Numbered from the stretch's first letter, positions 41,935 through 51,375 are shown. The stretch is 64,000 bases of DNA from Streptomyces sp. NBC_01351 (GCF_036237315.1 NZ_CP108356.1:5275501-5339500); one strand, 5' to 3'. The notes: a model not told the origin generated them from the sequence alone. Made by a program: numbers and translations.

Positions 41935-43305
41935 ATGGACGCCGCTCTCTCCGCACGCCTGCTGGACGGACTCCCCGCCGAGGCGCTGCTCACCGACCCC
42001 CAGGTGACCACCTCCTACGCCACCGACATGGCGAGCTTCTGCGCCGCCGGCGCCCCCGCCGCCGTCGTCCTGCCCCGGACCGTGGAGCAGGTCCAGCACG
42101 TCATGCGCACCGCCACCGCCCTACGGATCCCCGTCGTCCCGCAGGGCGCCCGTACGGGCCTCTCGGGCGCCGCGAACGCCTCCGACGGCTGCATCGTGCT
42201 GTCCCTGACCAAGATGGACCGGATCCTGGAGATCAGCCCCGTCGACCGGATCGCCGTGGTCGAACCGGGCGTGGTCAACGCCGTCCTCTCCCGCACCGTC
42301 GCCGAACAGGGCCTGTACTACCCGCCCGACCCCTCCAGTTGGGAGCAGTGCACCATCGGCGGCAACATCGGCACCGCGTCCGGCGGCCTGTGCTGCGTCA
42401 AGTACGGCGTCACCGCCGAATACGTGCTCGGCCTCGACGTCGTCCTCGCCGACGGCCGCCTCCTGCGCACCGGCCGCCGCACCGCCAAGGGGGTGGCCGG
42501 ATACGACCTCACCCGCCTCTTCGTAGGCTCCGAGGGCACCCTCGGCATCGTCGTGGGAGCCGTCCTCGCCCTGCGCCCCGCCCCTCCCCGCCAACTCGCG
42601 CTCGCCGCGGAGTTCCCCTCCGTCGCCGCCGCCTGCGAGGCGGTCTGCGCCGTCATGGAGGCCGGTCTGACCCCCTCGCTCCTCGAACTGATGGACCGCA
42701 CGACCGTCCGCGCCGTCAACGCGCTCGGCAAGATGGGCCTCCCGGAGGCCACCGAGGCCCTGCTCCTCGCCGCCTTCGACACCCCGCACGCCCCCGAGGA
42801 CCTCGCCACCGTGGGAGACCTCTGCACGGCCGCCGGGGCCACCGCCGTCGTACCCGCCGAGGACCAGGCGGAGTCCGAACTGCTCCTCCAGGCACGCCGG
42901 ATGGCCTTCCCCGGGCTGGAGGCGCTGCGGCCCGCCACGATGATCGACGACGTGTGCGTACCGCGCTCGCGGCTCGCCGAGATGCTGGACGGGACGGCCG
43001 CGATCGCCCGCGCGCACGACCTGCTCATCGGGGTCTGCGCGCACGCCGGCGACGGCAACACCCACCCGATCGTCTGCTTCGACCCCGCCGACGAGGACGA
43101 GACGCGGCGGGCCCGCGAGTCGTTCGGCGAGATCATGGCACTGGGCCTTTCCCTGGGCGGCACCATCACCGGCGAGCACGGTGTCGGAGTCCTCAAGAAG
43201 GAGTGGCTGGCCCGCGAACTCGGCCCTGTGGGGCTGGAGATGCAGCGGGCCGTGAAGCAGGCCTTCGACCCGCTGGGCCTGCTCAACCCGGGCAAGCTCT
43301 TCTGA
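41935..43305 (+). CDS. FAD-linked oxidase, glycolate/D-lactate dehydrogenase GlcD type
   Basis: The 456-residue flavoprotein has an FAD-binding PCMH domain (PRTVEQVQHVMRTATALRIPVVPQGARTGLSG, PPDPSSWEQCTIGGNIGTASGG, GVAGYDLTRLFVGSEGTLGI) and a GlcD C-terminal domain with HAGDGNTHPIVCFDP and GEHGVGVLKKEWL. It oxidises a 2-hydroxy acid such as glycolate or D-lactate. No adjacent GlcE/GlcF subunits are present, so it may act alone. The start codon follows CCACCCTGGCCAC without a clear ribosome-binding site. Confidence 0.9.
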   Translation: MDAALSARLLDGLPAEALLTDPQVTTSYATDMASFCAAGAPAAVVLPRTVEQVQHVMRTATALRIPVVPQGARTGLSGAANASDGCIVLSLTKMDRILEISPVDRIAVVEPGVVNAVLSRTVAEQGLYYPPDPSSWEQCTIGGNIGTASGGLCCVKYGVTAEYVLGLDVVLADGRLLRTGRRTAKGVAGYDLTRLFVGSEGTLGIVVGAVLALRPAPPRQLALAAEFPSVAAACEAVCAVMEAGLTPSLLELMDRTTVRAVNALGKMGLPEATEALLLAAFDTPHAPEDLATVGDLCTAAGATAVVPAEDQAESELLLQARRMAFPGLEALRPATMIDDVCVPRSRLAEMLDGTAAIARAHDLLIGVCAHAGDGNTHPIVCFDPADEDETRRARESFGEIMALGLSLGGTITGEHGVGVLKKEWLARELGPVGLEMQRAVKQAFDPLGLLNPGKLF

Positions 43306-43310
43306 CGGCA

Positions 43311-43793
43311 TCACAGGTCCCCGTCCCCCGACTCGTCCGAGGGCCACGGATCGCGCAGCCACAGCTCGTCGGCCGGGGTCGGGGCGAGCAGCTCCGCCAG
43401 GGCGTCGTCCAGACCCAGCCGCTCGACCTCCGTCCCGGGCGGGACGATGCGCAGGGTCCGTTCCAGCCAGGCCGACACGGAAGCGGCGGGGGCCTCCAGC
43501 AGCGCGTCCCCGTCGGGCGAGCTGAGCGCCATGCACAGCACGGACTTGTTGTCGACCTTCGTCGGCCAGATCCGCACGTCGCCGTGGCCGCACGGGCGGA
43601 ACACCCCCTCAACCAGCAACTCGCGGGCGAAGGTCCAGTTGACGGGGGTGCTGGAGCCGGTGTGGAAGGTGATGTGCACGGCGTACGGGTCGTCCGTCAG
43701 GTAGAGGAGCCGCGCGGGAACGGGGACGGTGCGCTCGGGTGACAGGACCAGCTTGAGTTCCAGCTCGCGCTCGATGACGGGGTGGTGGTGCAT
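43311..43793 (-). CDS. ssgG: SsgA-like sporulation and cell-division protein
   Basis: The 160-residue SALP-family protein has the signature RLLYLTDDPYAVHITFHTGSSTPVNWTFARELLVEGVFRPCGHGDVRIWP. SALPs are unique to sporulating actinomycetes and guide septum-site selection, peptidoglycan maturation and spore separation. Its genomic context matches the S. coelicolor SsgG gene, whose loss causes skipped septa (from memory). ATG 43793 starts the conserved MHHHPVIERELELKL; an upstream Met adds 16 non-conserved residues. Convergent with the oxidase, 5 bp apart. Confidence 0.9.
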   Translation of the reverse strand: MHHHPVIERELELKLVLSPERTVPVPARLLYLTDDPYAVHITFHTGSSTPVNWTFARELLVEGVFRPCGHGDVRIWPTKVDNKSVLCMALSSPDGDALLEAPAASVSAWLERTLRIVPPGTEVERLGLDDALAELLAPTPADELWLRDPWPSDESGDGDL

Positions 43794-44059
43794 GACGGCC
43801 TCACTTCGCGGTGTCGCTGTGAGACCGGGATCTGGCCCCACACCCGGAGAGAGCGCCGATGTGCCCGGGTATGACGCGACTTCGCGAGATTGGCCGAAAC
43901 CTGTCGACTGACCGAAACTCGCATTCGCCCGAAGGTTTGGATTCTCCCGTTACCACCCATGCCGCACAGGGGTTCTTGGCTATGGTCCTCCCTTGCGCAA
44001 GCCTCAAGCCACGATCGGAGTTGGGGACATTGACGGCCTCCCCTGGTGACGGAGAGCAC

Positions 44060-45961
44060 GTGGCCCGAGAGGGCTATTACCCCGATCCGTCCATCCCCGG
44101 GTACGTCCGCTACTGGAACGGACTGTCCTGGGTGCCGGGTACGAGTCGCCCCGCCGTGCGCTCCGACGAGACGGGGCCGGTGTTCCTGGACGAGCCCGCG
44201 GTGTGGCAGGCGGACCCGGTGCACCAGGCCGGCTTCGGCGGCCCGCGCGACCGCCGGGTGTCCTGGGGCAACGACCCGGACCCGGCCCGCCCGGGCATCT
44301 CCCTGGCGCGCCCCCCGGAGGACGACGCCGAGCCCCCCGCCCCGCACTCCACTCCGGCCGAAGACAGCCTCCGCCGGGGACGGGTGGGTGGCGGGGCGTC
44401 CCCGCAGGGCGCCGAACACGACCCCCCTCGGCCCACCGACCCCTGGGAACGGTCGACGCCCGAGGAGCCGCCCCGGCGCACGCCCGGCCACGGCGGAACC
44501 CCCCCGACCCCGCCCTCCGCGAGCACCGCGTGGCCCGACGCCGCCGGAGCCGCCGTCTCCGGCCTGACGGCCTCCTGGCCCGAGGCGGAACCCCCCGCGG
44601 AGCCCCGCGCGCCCCGCGCCCGGGAGTCCTGGGACGAGGCCCCTGCGGAGCCCCGCGCGCCCCGTGCGCGGGAGCCCTGGGACGAGCCGCCCGCGGAGCC
44701 CCGCGCGCCCCGTGCGCGGGAGTCCTGGGACGAGGCCCCTGCGGAGCCTCGCCCGCCCCGTGCGCGGGAGTCCTGGGACGAGCCGCCCGCGGAGCCCCGC
44801 GCGCCCCGTGCGCGGGAGTCCTGGGACGAGGCCCCTGCGGAGCCCCGCGCGCCCCGTGCGCGGGAGTCCTGGGACGAGGCCCCCGCGGAGCCCCGGGCCC
44901 CCCGTGCGCGGGAGTCCTGGGACGAGCCTCCGGCGGAGCCTCGCCCGCCCCGTGCCCGGGAGCCCTGGGACGAGGCCCCCGCGGAGCCCCGGGCCCCCCG
45001 TGCGCGGGAGCCCTGGGACGAGCCTCCGGCGGAGCCTCGCCCGCCCCGTGCCCGGGAGCCCTGGGACGAGGCCCCCGCGGAGCCCCGGGCCCCCCGTGCG
45101 CGGGAGCCCTGGGACGAGGCCCCCGCGGAGCCTCGCCCGCCCCGTGCCCGGGAGCCCTGGGACGAGGCCCCCGCGGAGCCCCGGGCCCCCCGTGCGCGGG
45201 AGTCCTGGGACGAGGCCCCCGCGGAGCCTCGCCCGCCCCGTGCCCGGGAGCCCTGGGACGAGGCCCCCCGTACCGCCTCGCGGCAGTCCGCCGCAGACAG
45301 CGACGCCCGCCCGGAGGTATGGCCGCCCCGCGCAGCCGGCGCCCGCCCCGTACTCCCGCGGCCCGCGCAGGAGACCCCGCCCGCCCGCGAGCCCCGCGGA
45401 GCCCAGCCGACCCGGGCGGAGGCCACCCGTACCCCCGCCGCCCAGTCAAGGGCGGAATCGGCGCGGGCCGTCTTCGAGCGGATGGCCGAACGGGCCGTAC
45501 GCCCCGCCGGGCTCGGCCGGCGGGCCGTGGCCCGCGCCCTGGACTCCCTCGTGTTCGCGGCCGTCGCGGCGGCCACCGCCCTGCCCCTGGTCCCGGCCGC
45601 GACCGCCCACGTCCAGGCGAAGGTCGACACCGCCCGGGCGAGCGGCCGCGCCACCACGGTGTGGCTCCTCGACGCCACCGTCGCCGGCCAACTGGGCCTG
45701 GTCCTCGGGGTCGTCCTCCTCTTCGGGGTCCTCTACGAGGTCCTGCCCACCGCCCGCTGGGGCCGTACCCCCGGCAAGAAGCTCCTCGGCATCAGGGTGC
45801 TGGCCACCGCCACCCTGCGCCCGCCCCGCTTCGGCGCGGCCCTGCGCCGCTGGCTGGTGTACGCCTTCCTCGGCCTCCCCGGCAGCCTCTGGTGCCTCGT
45901 GGACCGCCCGCGCCGCCAGGCCTGGCACGACAAGGCGGCCAAGACGTACGTGTCCCGCTGA
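44060..45961 (+). CDS. DUF2510/RDD membrane protein with fourteen 16-residue repeats
   Basis: The 633-residue protein opens with a DUF2510-like motif (GYYPDPSIPGYVRYWNGLSWVPGT), then a disordered Pro/Glu region. From ~44600 to 45270 there are 14 tandem copies of a 16-residue unit (consensus RESWDEAPAEPRAPRA, with Ser/Pro and Ala/Pro alternations). The RDD domain follows: two or three membrane helices (VARALDSLVFAAVAAATALPLVPA, AGQLGLVLGVVLLFGVLYEVLP), GRTPGKKLLGIRVL and the closing RPRRQAWHDKAAKTYV. RDD proteins are poorly understood, though some affect ion transport. GTG 44060 has GGAG five bases upstream. Confidence 0.85.
   Translation: MAREGYYPDPSIPGYVRYWNGLSWVPGTSRPAVRSDETGPVFLDEPAVWQADPVHQAGFGGPRDRRVSWGNDPDPARPGISLARPPEDDAEPPAPHSTPAEDSLRRGRVGGGASPQGAEHDPPRPTDPWERSTPEEPPRRTPGHGGTPPTPPSASTAWPDAAGAAVSGLTASWPEAEPPAEPRAPRARESWDEAPAEPRAPRAREPWDEPPAEPRAPRARESWDEAPAEPRPPRARESWDEPPAEPRAPRARESWDEAPAEPRAPRARESWDEAPAEPRAPRARESWDEPPAEPRPPRAREPWDEAPAEPRAPRAREPWDEPPAEPRPPRAREPWDEAPAEPRAPRAREPWDEAPAEPRPPRAREPWDEAPAEPRAPRARESWDEAPAEPRPPRAREPWDEAPRTASRQSAADSDARPEVWPPRAAGARPVLPRPAQETPPAREPRGAQPTRAEATRTPAAQSRAESARAVFERMAERAVRPAGLGRRAVARALDSLVFAAVAAATALPLVPAATAHVQAKVDTARASGRATTVWLLDATVAGQLGLVLGVVLLFGVLYEVLPTARWGRTPGKKLLGIRVLATATLRPPRFGAALRRWLVYAFLGLPGSLWCLVDRPRRQAWHDKAAKTYVSR
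44600..45270 (+). repeat. 48-bp tandem repeat array (14 copies) inside the RDD gene
   Basis: Units of 48 bp, in frame, alternate between variants (GAGTCCTGGGACGAGGCCCC versus GAGCCCTGGGACGAGCCTCC). The alternation in the second half suggests duplication of two-unit (96 bp) blocks. Near-identical copies imply recent expansion or ongoing gene conversion. Confidence 0.93.
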
Positions 45962-46048
45962 CCCGGGCTTCGACCGCTGCGCCCGGCCCGTCGCCCGAAT
46001 GGACGCGGTCCCGTTGCGGGGTCGGCGGAGCCGGGTTCGACTCGGGCC

Positions 46049-46792
46049 ATGAGTACCGACCAGCCGCCGCCGGGCGAGCCGCCCGAGGACCCGTTCCTCA
46101 AGAAGCCCCAGGAACCGACGCCTCCGTCGGGCGGTTCGCCGTACGGCTCGCCGCCCCCCGGGGGCGGCGGCTTCCCGCCGCCCCCACCACCCGGAGGACC
46201 GGGCGCGGGCGGGGGCGGGGGCGGGGGATACCCGCCCCCGCCGCCCCCCTACGGCGGTGACCCGTACGGCGGGGGCGGCGGCTACGGCATGCCCGATCCG
46301 CTCGCCGGGATGCCCCCGCTCGCCGACTTCGGCAAGCGGCTCGCCGCGCGCATCATCGACCTGCTGATCGTCGCCGTCCCGCTGTTCCTCATCCAACTGG
46401 CCGTCGGCGACCGGAACCGCTACACGGTCGAGACGAACAAGGGCGAGGACGTCACCGAGATCATCACCAAGTCCTACAGCGGCACCGGCTTGCTGATGAC
46501 CCTCATTTCGATCGTGGCCTACGTCGGCTACGACTGGTGGTTCACCAAGAAGAACGGCCAGACCTTCGGCAAGAAGGCGATGGGCCTGCGCGTCGCGATG
46601 CTCAACGACGGCAGCGTGCCGCAGTCCAGTGCGGCCCTGACCCGCTCCGCGGTGCTCTGGCTGCCGACGCTGATCTGTTGCTTCTGCCTGTGGCCGCTCG
46701 CACTGATCGTGTCGATCCTGGCCGACAAGCCGTACAAGCAGGGCCTGCACGACAAGGTCGGCAAGACCGTGGTGGTCCAGGCCACCACTTAA
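46049..46792 (+). CDS. RDD family membrane protein with Pro/Gly-rich N terminus
   Basis: This 247-residue protein has a disordered N-terminal ~85 residues (poly-Pro and poly-Gly runs). The RDD domain (LADFGKRLAARIIDLLIVAVPLFLIQLAV) has four hydrophobic helices and the conserved NGQTFGKKAMGLRVAML and QGLHDKVGKTVVV segments. It follows a second RDD gene by 87 bp in the same direction, so the two may act together. Function not established. Confidence 0.9.
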   Translation: MSTDQPPPGEPPEDPFLKKPQEPTPPSGGSPYGSPPPGGGGFPPPPPPGGPGAGGGGGGGYPPPPPPYGGDPYGGGGGYGMPDPLAGMPPLADFGKRLAARIIDLLIVAVPLFLIQLAVGDRNRYTVETNKGEDVTEIITKSYSGTGLLMTLISIVAYVGYDWWFTKKNGQTFGKKAMGLRVAMLNDGSVPQSSAALTRSAVLWLPTLICCFCLWPLALIVSILADKPYKQGLHDKVGKTVVVQATT

Positions 46793-46886
46793 GGAAGCAC
46801 CGCGCACCCACACGCGCACCCACACGCACGACGCTGCGGGCGGTCGTCCCTCCGGGGAGGCCGCCCGCTTCGCGTTGCGTACGCCG

Positions 46887-47174
46887 TCAGTGGTGCACGG
46901 GCTGTTCGGCGACGGCCCCGGCGGAAGCGGGAGCCGGCGCCGGCGCGGCCGCGACGGGAGCCGCGCCACGGCCCGTACGGGCCGCATGGCGGCCGCGCCG
47001 GCTCGGGGCGGCGGGCACGGTCACGGCGACGAGCAGACCGAGGGCGAGGGCGGCCGCGGCGATGACCGCGACCCCGAGCCCCGTACGCGTCTGCGAGAGC
47101 AGCAGCATGGCGATCGTCGACACGATGACGGTGGCGGACCCGTAGGCGAGCTGTGCGGCAGTCGGACGCGGCAT
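46887..47174 (-). CDS. Small membrane protein, hypothetical
   Basis: The 95-residue protein has two hydrophobic helices (LAYGSATVIVSTIAMLLLS and GVAVIAAAALALGLLVAVTV) followed by an Arg-rich and Ala/Pro-rich cytoplasmic or external tail. A GGGAGGGG-type ribosome-binding region lies upstream on the minus strand. No domain recognised. Confidence 0.75.
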   Translation of the reverse strand: MPRPTAAQLAYGSATVIVSTIAMLLLSQTRTGLGVAVIAAAALALGLLVAVTVPAAPSRRGRHAARTGRGAAPVAAAPAPAPASAGAVAEQPVHH

Positions 47175-47601
47175 GGCGATATCCGTCCTCAGGGAGGGGA
47201 GGGGGAGTCGGCTCAACTTGGTCGCGCGTCAAGTGACTCTACGACTGCAGATGCCCGAGTGGAACCGCCAGTAAGCGTGACCTAACCCACGGTGCCGGAG
47301 CACGGGGGGCGCACGAGGGTCATTTTCCTCACCATGCACCCGGCCGGCACGGCCCCATCGCGCCCGGAACACACCAAATGCCCGGCTGGGAAGGGCCCTT
47401 CGCCCCGTATGGCAGGGGAACGTCCGGATACCGGAACTCGCTGACCGCATAGTGCAGTTGTAAGGAACAAGTCAAGGTCTGTCTTTTCTTTGAACTCTCC
47501 GGTCAAATGTCGTCACTTGAGACGCGCGCCGCGCGGAACCCCCCTGCTCCGATGGAGACGTTCCGACCGTCCATGCGGCCGCGGGAGGGGAACGACATCA
47601 A
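47175..47601. other. Intergenic promoter region before the M6 protease gene
   Basis: There is no credible gene in these 427 bp. GC drops clearly between ~47450 and 47520, typical of a promoter. A short inverted repeat ACTTG-N9-CAAGT occurs near 47216. A purine-rich GGGAGGGGA ribosome-binding site (47583-47591) precedes the protease start. Confidence 0.5.
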
Positions 47602-50013
47602 GTGATCAGCAACTCCGGCAAGAGGCGCGCCCTGCGCGCCGCAGCCGTCGCCGTGACCATGGCAGCTTGTGCGACGAGCGCCACCTTCTTCACCGTCACC
47701 GCGGCCCAGGCCGAGGATCAGGCCCCCGCGGCCCCGGCGGCCGACCGCCAGGACCCGACCGCCCCGTCCAAGGTCGTCGAGCACAACCTCCAGGGCCCGT
47801 TCAGCGAGCAGCAGGCCGAGCAGCGCAAGGCCGCCCTGGACCAGGTCCTCGAAGGCAAGAAGAACGTCGAGCAGCGCGGCGCCTCCAAGGTCGTCAAGCT
47901 CGACGACAAGAAGTACGTCGAGCTCGGCCGCGAGAAGACCGACAAGATCTTCACGATCCTCGTCGAGTTCGGCGACCAGGTCGACAGCACCACCATGTTC
48001 GACCCGGACGGCCCCGGCCCCAAGCCTGCCGTTCCGAAGTACGGCGGCACCCCCGGCCCGATGCACAACACGATCGCCCAGCCGGACCGTGCCAACAACA
48101 ACAGCACCGCCTGGCGCAAGGACTTCAACCGCGAGTACTTCCAGGACCTGTACTTCGCCACGGGTCAGGGCAAGGACTCGCTGAAGACCTACTTCGAGAA
48201 GACCTCCTCGGGCCGCTACTCGGTCGAGGGCGAGGTCACCGACTGGGTCAAGGTCCCGTACAACGAGGCCCGCTACGGCTCGAACTACTGCGGTTCGAGC
48301 AACTGCGCCAACGTGTGGGACACCGTCAAGGACGGCGTCACCGCGTGGGTCGACGCCCAGAAGAAGGCGGGCAAGTCCGACGCCGAGATCAAGGCGAAGC
48401 TGGCCCAGTACGACCTCTGGGACCGCTACGACTTCGACGGCGACGGCAACTTCAACGAGCCCGACGGCTACATCGACCACTTCCAGATCGTCCACGCGGG
48501 CGAGGACGAGTCGGCCGGCGGCGGCGTGCAGGGCACGACCGCGCTGTGGGCGCACCGCTGGTACGCGTACGGCACCGCGGCGGGCAAGACCGGTCCGGAG
48601 AACAACAAGGCCGGTGGCACCCAGATCGGCGACTCCGGCATCTGGGTCGGCGACTACACGATGCAGCCCGAGAACGGCGGCCTCGGCGTCTTCGCCCACG
48701 AGTACGGCCACGACCTGGGCCTGCCCGACCTCTACGACACCTCCGGTGGCGGCGAGAACTCGGTCGGCTTCTGGTCCCTGATGTCGGCCGGCTCCTGGCT
48801 CGGCACCGGCAAGGACTCCATAGGCGACCTCCCGGGCGACATGACCGCCTGGGACAAGCTCCAGCTGGGCTGGCTGAACTACGACAAGGCCAAGGCCGCG
48901 ACGAAGTCCACCCACAAGCTGGGCGTTTCGGAGTACAACACCAAGGACAAGCAGGCGCTGGTCGTCGAGCTGCCGAAGAAGCAGGTCACGACCGACGTCG
49001 TCGCTCCCGCCGAGGGTTCCGCCCAGTGGTGGAGCAACATGGGTGACGACCTCAAGAACACCCTCACCCGGTCGGTCGACCTGACGGGCAAGAAGTCCGC
49101 CGCGCTGTCCCTCAAGGGCTGGTGGGACATCGAGGCCGACTACGACTACCTCTACACCGAGGTGTCCACGGACGGCGGCGCCACCTGGACCGCCCTCGCG
49201 GGTACCGCCGACGGCACGGCCCTCCCGGTCGACGCCTCCGGCAGCCCGTCGCTGACCGGCGCCTCGGAGTCCTGGAAGAACCTCAACTTCCCGCTGGACG
49301 CCTACGCGGGCAAGAAGGTCGACCTCCGCTTCCGCTACCAGACGGACGGCGGCGCGGGCGGCAAGGGCTTCACCGGTGACGCCATGACCATCACCGCGGA
49401 CGGCGCCCCGCTGTTCACCGACGGCGCCGAGAACGGCGACAACGGCTGGACCGGCAAGGGCTTCTCCCGCATCGGCGCCGGCTTCACCAAGGAGTACGCC
49501 CAGTACTACCTGGCCGAGAACCGCCGTTACGTCTCGTACGACAAGACCCTCCAGGTCGGCCCGTACAACTTCGGCTTCGCCAACACCCGTCCGAACTGGG
49601 TCGAGCACTACGCCTACCAGGACGGCCTCCTGATCTGGCAGTGGGACACCTCGCAGAAGGACAACAACACCAGCGAGCACCCGGGCCAGGGTCTGATCCT
49701 CCCGATCGACGCCAACCCGAAGCCCATGAAGTGGGCGGACGGCACCCTGCTGCGCAACAAGATCCAGCCGTACGACGCCACCTTCAGCGCCTACAAGACG
49801 GACGCGATCACGCTGCACAAGAACGGCGAGGAGCTCTTCCTCAAGCCGAAGGCCGCCCAGCTGGTCTTCGACGACCGCAAGGGCAAGTACTGGTACGACG
49901 AGAACCCGACCGGCTCGGTGAAGGTCACTGACACCAACACCAAGATCAAGATCCTCAAGGAGACCTACGATGGTCTCGTCATGACGGTCGAGGTCGGACC
50001 CTCCAGCAAGTAA
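47602..50013 (+). CDS. Secreted M6-family metalloprotease (immune inhibitor A type)
   Basis: This 803-residue exported protease has a signal peptide (RRALRAAAVAVTMAACATSATFFTVTAAQA), a propeptide, and a catalytic domain with the zinc motif HEYGHDLGLPDLYD and a following Met-turn region FWSLMSAGSW. C-terminal MAM/jelly-roll-like domains bear STDGGATWTALAGT and FRYQTDGGAGGKGFTGDAM, then a final beta-rich domain. An Asp-rich YDFDGDGNFNEPDGYIDHF segment may bind calcium. Homologous to Bacillus immune inhibitor A; likely a developmental or nutritional extracellular protease in Streptomyces. GTG 47602 is the start. Confidence 0.93.
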   Translation: MISNSGKRRALRAAAVAVTMAACATSATFFTVTAAQAEDQAPAAPAADRQDPTAPSKVVEHNLQGPFSEQQAEQRKAALDQVLEGKKNVEQRGASKVVKLDDKKYVELGREKTDKIFTILVEFGDQVDSTTMFDPDGPGPKPAVPKYGGTPGPMHNTIAQPDRANNNSTAWRKDFNREYFQDLYFATGQGKDSLKTYFEKTSSGRYSVEGEVTDWVKVPYNEARYGSNYCGSSNCANVWDTVKDGVTAWVDAQKKAGKSDAEIKAKLAQYDLWDRYDFDGDGNFNEPDGYIDHFQIVHAGEDESAGGGVQGTTALWAHRWYAYGTAAGKTGPENNKAGGTQIGDSGIWVGDYTMQPENGGLGVFAHEYGHDLGLPDLYDTSGGGENSVGFWSLMSAGSWLGTGKDSIGDLPGDMTAWDKLQLGWLNYDKAKAATKSTHKLGVSEYNTKDKQALVVELPKKQVTTDVVAPAEGSAQWWSNMGDDLKNTLTRSVDLTGKKSAALSLKGWWDIEADYDYLYTEVSTDGGATWTALAGTADGTALPVDASGSPSLTGASESWKNLNFPLDAYAGKKVDLRFRYQTDGGAGGKGFTGDAMTITADGAPLFTDGAENGDNGWTGKGFSRIGAGFTKEYAQYYLAENRRYVSYDKTLQVGPYNFGFANTRPNWVEHYAYQDGLLIWQWDTSQKDNNTSEHPGQGLILPIDANPKPMKWADGTLLRNKIQPYDATFSAYKTDAITLHKNGEELFLKPKAAQLVFDDRKGKYWYDENPTGSVKVTDTNTKIKILKETYDGLVMTVEVGPSSK

Positions 50014-50039
50014 TTCGGTAAAACCGCAGGTCAAAGCAT

Positions 50040-50075
50040 GATCGGCCGTCGCCCTCTAGCGGGCGGCGGCCGATC
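50040..50075 (+). terminator. Terminator after the M6 protease gene
   Basis: A near-perfect 15-bp stem GATCGGCCGTCGCCC / GGGCGGCGGCCGATC (one G-T pair) with loop TCTAGC lies 27 bases after the stop codon. Confidence 0.85.
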
Positions 50076-50125
50076 GCGTTTAGATGCGCGGTACGAGTTT
50101 CTTATTGACGGGGGAGATGACAGCC

Positions 50126-50428
50126 ATGCCCGATGGAGGTTTCGTCAGATTGCCGGGCGGCAGCGTGGTGGTCGCGCTCACGCTGCCGAGGCCGTCCGGT
50201 GAGGGCGGAAATGTCCGCGTGCTGGTCCACGCCGCGAACCGGGCCCGCGCCCTGACCAGGCTGCGGAACCTCGGGATGCGGGCGGTGTACCTGCGGGGCA
50301 ATGCGCACCCCCCGACCCCGGACGAGATCACGGCCGTCCTGCACCACCCGGACGGCCTCCTGTGGCGCGGCGCACCCGACCGCGCCCAAGAGCTCTGGCA
50401 CCCCATCCGGGCCCTCCTGGGCACCTAG
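50126..50428 (+). CDS. Hypothetical protein
   Basis: The 100-residue soluble protein reads PDGGFVRLPGGSVVVALTLPRPSGEGGNVRVLVHAANRARALTRLRNLGMRAVYLRGNAHPPTPDEI, an alpha/beta pattern, and has no recognised domain. GGGGGAG at about 50110-50116 supports starts at 50117 or 50126; a third ATG at 50084 would add non-conserved residues. Convergent with the nicotinamidase gene, 15 bp apart. Confidence 0.75.
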   Translation: MPDGGFVRLPGGSVVVALTLPRPSGEGGNVRVLVHAANRARALTRLRNLGMRAVYLRGNAHPPTPDEITAVLHHPDGLLWRGAPDRAQELWHPIRALLGT

Positions 50429-50443
50429 GGCGCCCCTTCGGGG

Positions 50444-51028
50444 TCAGCCCCCGACCAGGGTCACCCCGGCCGTCCGGAGCTCCTCCAGCGCCCTTTCGGC
50501 GGTGTGCGGGGCGACGGCGGCCGTCAGGTCCAGCAGGACGCGGGTGGCGAAGCCGGCGCGGGCGGCGTCGAGGGCGGTGGCCTTGACGCAGTGGTCGGTG
50601 GCGATGCCGACCACGTCCACCTCGACGACGTGCCGCGCGCGCAGCCACTCGGCGAGCGTGTCCCCGTTCTCGTCGGCACCCTCGAAACCGCTGTACGCGG
50701 CCTCGTACGCGCCCTTGTCGAACACGGCGGCGACGGCGCCCGACGCGACGGCGGGGGCGAAGTTCGGGTGGAAGCCCACGCCCTCGGTGCCCGCGACGCA
50801 GTGCACGGGCCAGCTCGTCTCGTAGTCCGGCTCGGCCGGGGGGCGGGCGAAGTGCGACCCGGGGTCGACGTGGTGGTCCCGGGTGGCCACGACGTGCCGG
50901 TACGCGGGCGTGGCCTGCCCGATGTACTCGGTGACGGCGGCGGCCACGTCGGCTCCGCCGGCGACCGCGAGGCTGCCGCCTTCGCAGAAGTCGTTCTGTA
51001 CGTCGACGACGATCAGTGCGCGGTGCAT
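50444..51028 (-). CDS. pncA: Nicotinamidase (isochorismatase family)
   Basis: The 194-residue hydrolase converts nicotinamide to nicotinate. The family triad is visible: Asp in VVDVQNDFCEGGSL, Lys in FDKGAYEAAYSGF and Cys in VVGIATDHCVKATALDA. Metal-binding residues are expected in RDHHVDPGSHF. It lies in the same direction just downstream of nicotinate phosphoribosyltransferase, so the two form an NAD salvage pair, although a 360-bp repeat region separates them. Confidence 0.93.
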   Translation of the reverse strand: MHRALIVVDVQNDFCEGGSLAVAGGADVAAAVTEYIGQATPAYRHVVATRDHHVDPGSHFARPPAEPDYETSWPVHCVAGTEGVGFHPNFAPAVASGAVAAVFDKGAYEAAYSGFEGADENGDTLAEWLRARHVVEVDVVGIATDHCVKATALDAARAGFATRVLLDLTAAVAPHTAERALEELRTAGVTLVGG

Positions 51029-51104
51029 GTGCGTTGCCCTTCGGCTCGGTGTGTCTGTGCGGCGGCGGGGCCCTGCGGGAGGCTCTTCCCCCACCCCGCC
51101 CCTT

Positions 51105-51375
51105 CCCGAAACTGGGGCTCCGCCCCCAGACCCTCTCCCCCAGCTACCGCTGGGAGGTGCCCCCACCAGACTCCGTCCGGGGGGACCCCCAGTCCTCAAG
51201 CGCCGGACGGGCTGGGAGTCCCGGTGGGGCCGTGCGTGCCCTGCGGGCAATCCAGCCGCGCCCGGCGGACGGCATCAGCCGAAATCCAGCCCCGCCAGGG
51301 GGCACCTCCCAGCGGTAGCTGGGGGAGATTGAGGCGCGGGGTCCGGGGCGGAGCCCCAGGGGCCCGGCGCAGCCG
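51105..51375. repeat. Dispersed intergenic palindromic repeat, copy 4
   Basis: The gap 51029-51389 between pncA and pncB has no gene. It contains CCCAGCTACCGCTGGGAGG, GGACTCCGTCCGGGGGGAC, CCTCAAGCGCCGGACGGGCT, a second CCCAGCGGTAGCTGGGG and GGGGTCCGGGGCGGAGCCCC. Several blocks are inverted relative to each other, so the RNA would fold strongly. Confidence 0.75.

Noticed and set aside
40560..43742. A 1060-codon plus-strand frame
   Set aside because: It overlaps the TPR gene in antisense and the FAD oxidase out of frame; its composition is Arg/Pro/Gly-rich without domains.
44600..45270. Possible CRISPR array
   Set aside because: The units are contiguous in-frame 48-bp coding repeats with no unique spacers and no cas genes nearby.
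44110..45678. Antisense repeat proteins of 481-522 codons over the RDD gene
   Set aside because: The 48-bp repeats keep every frame open; only the plus-strand frame leads into the conserved RDD domain.
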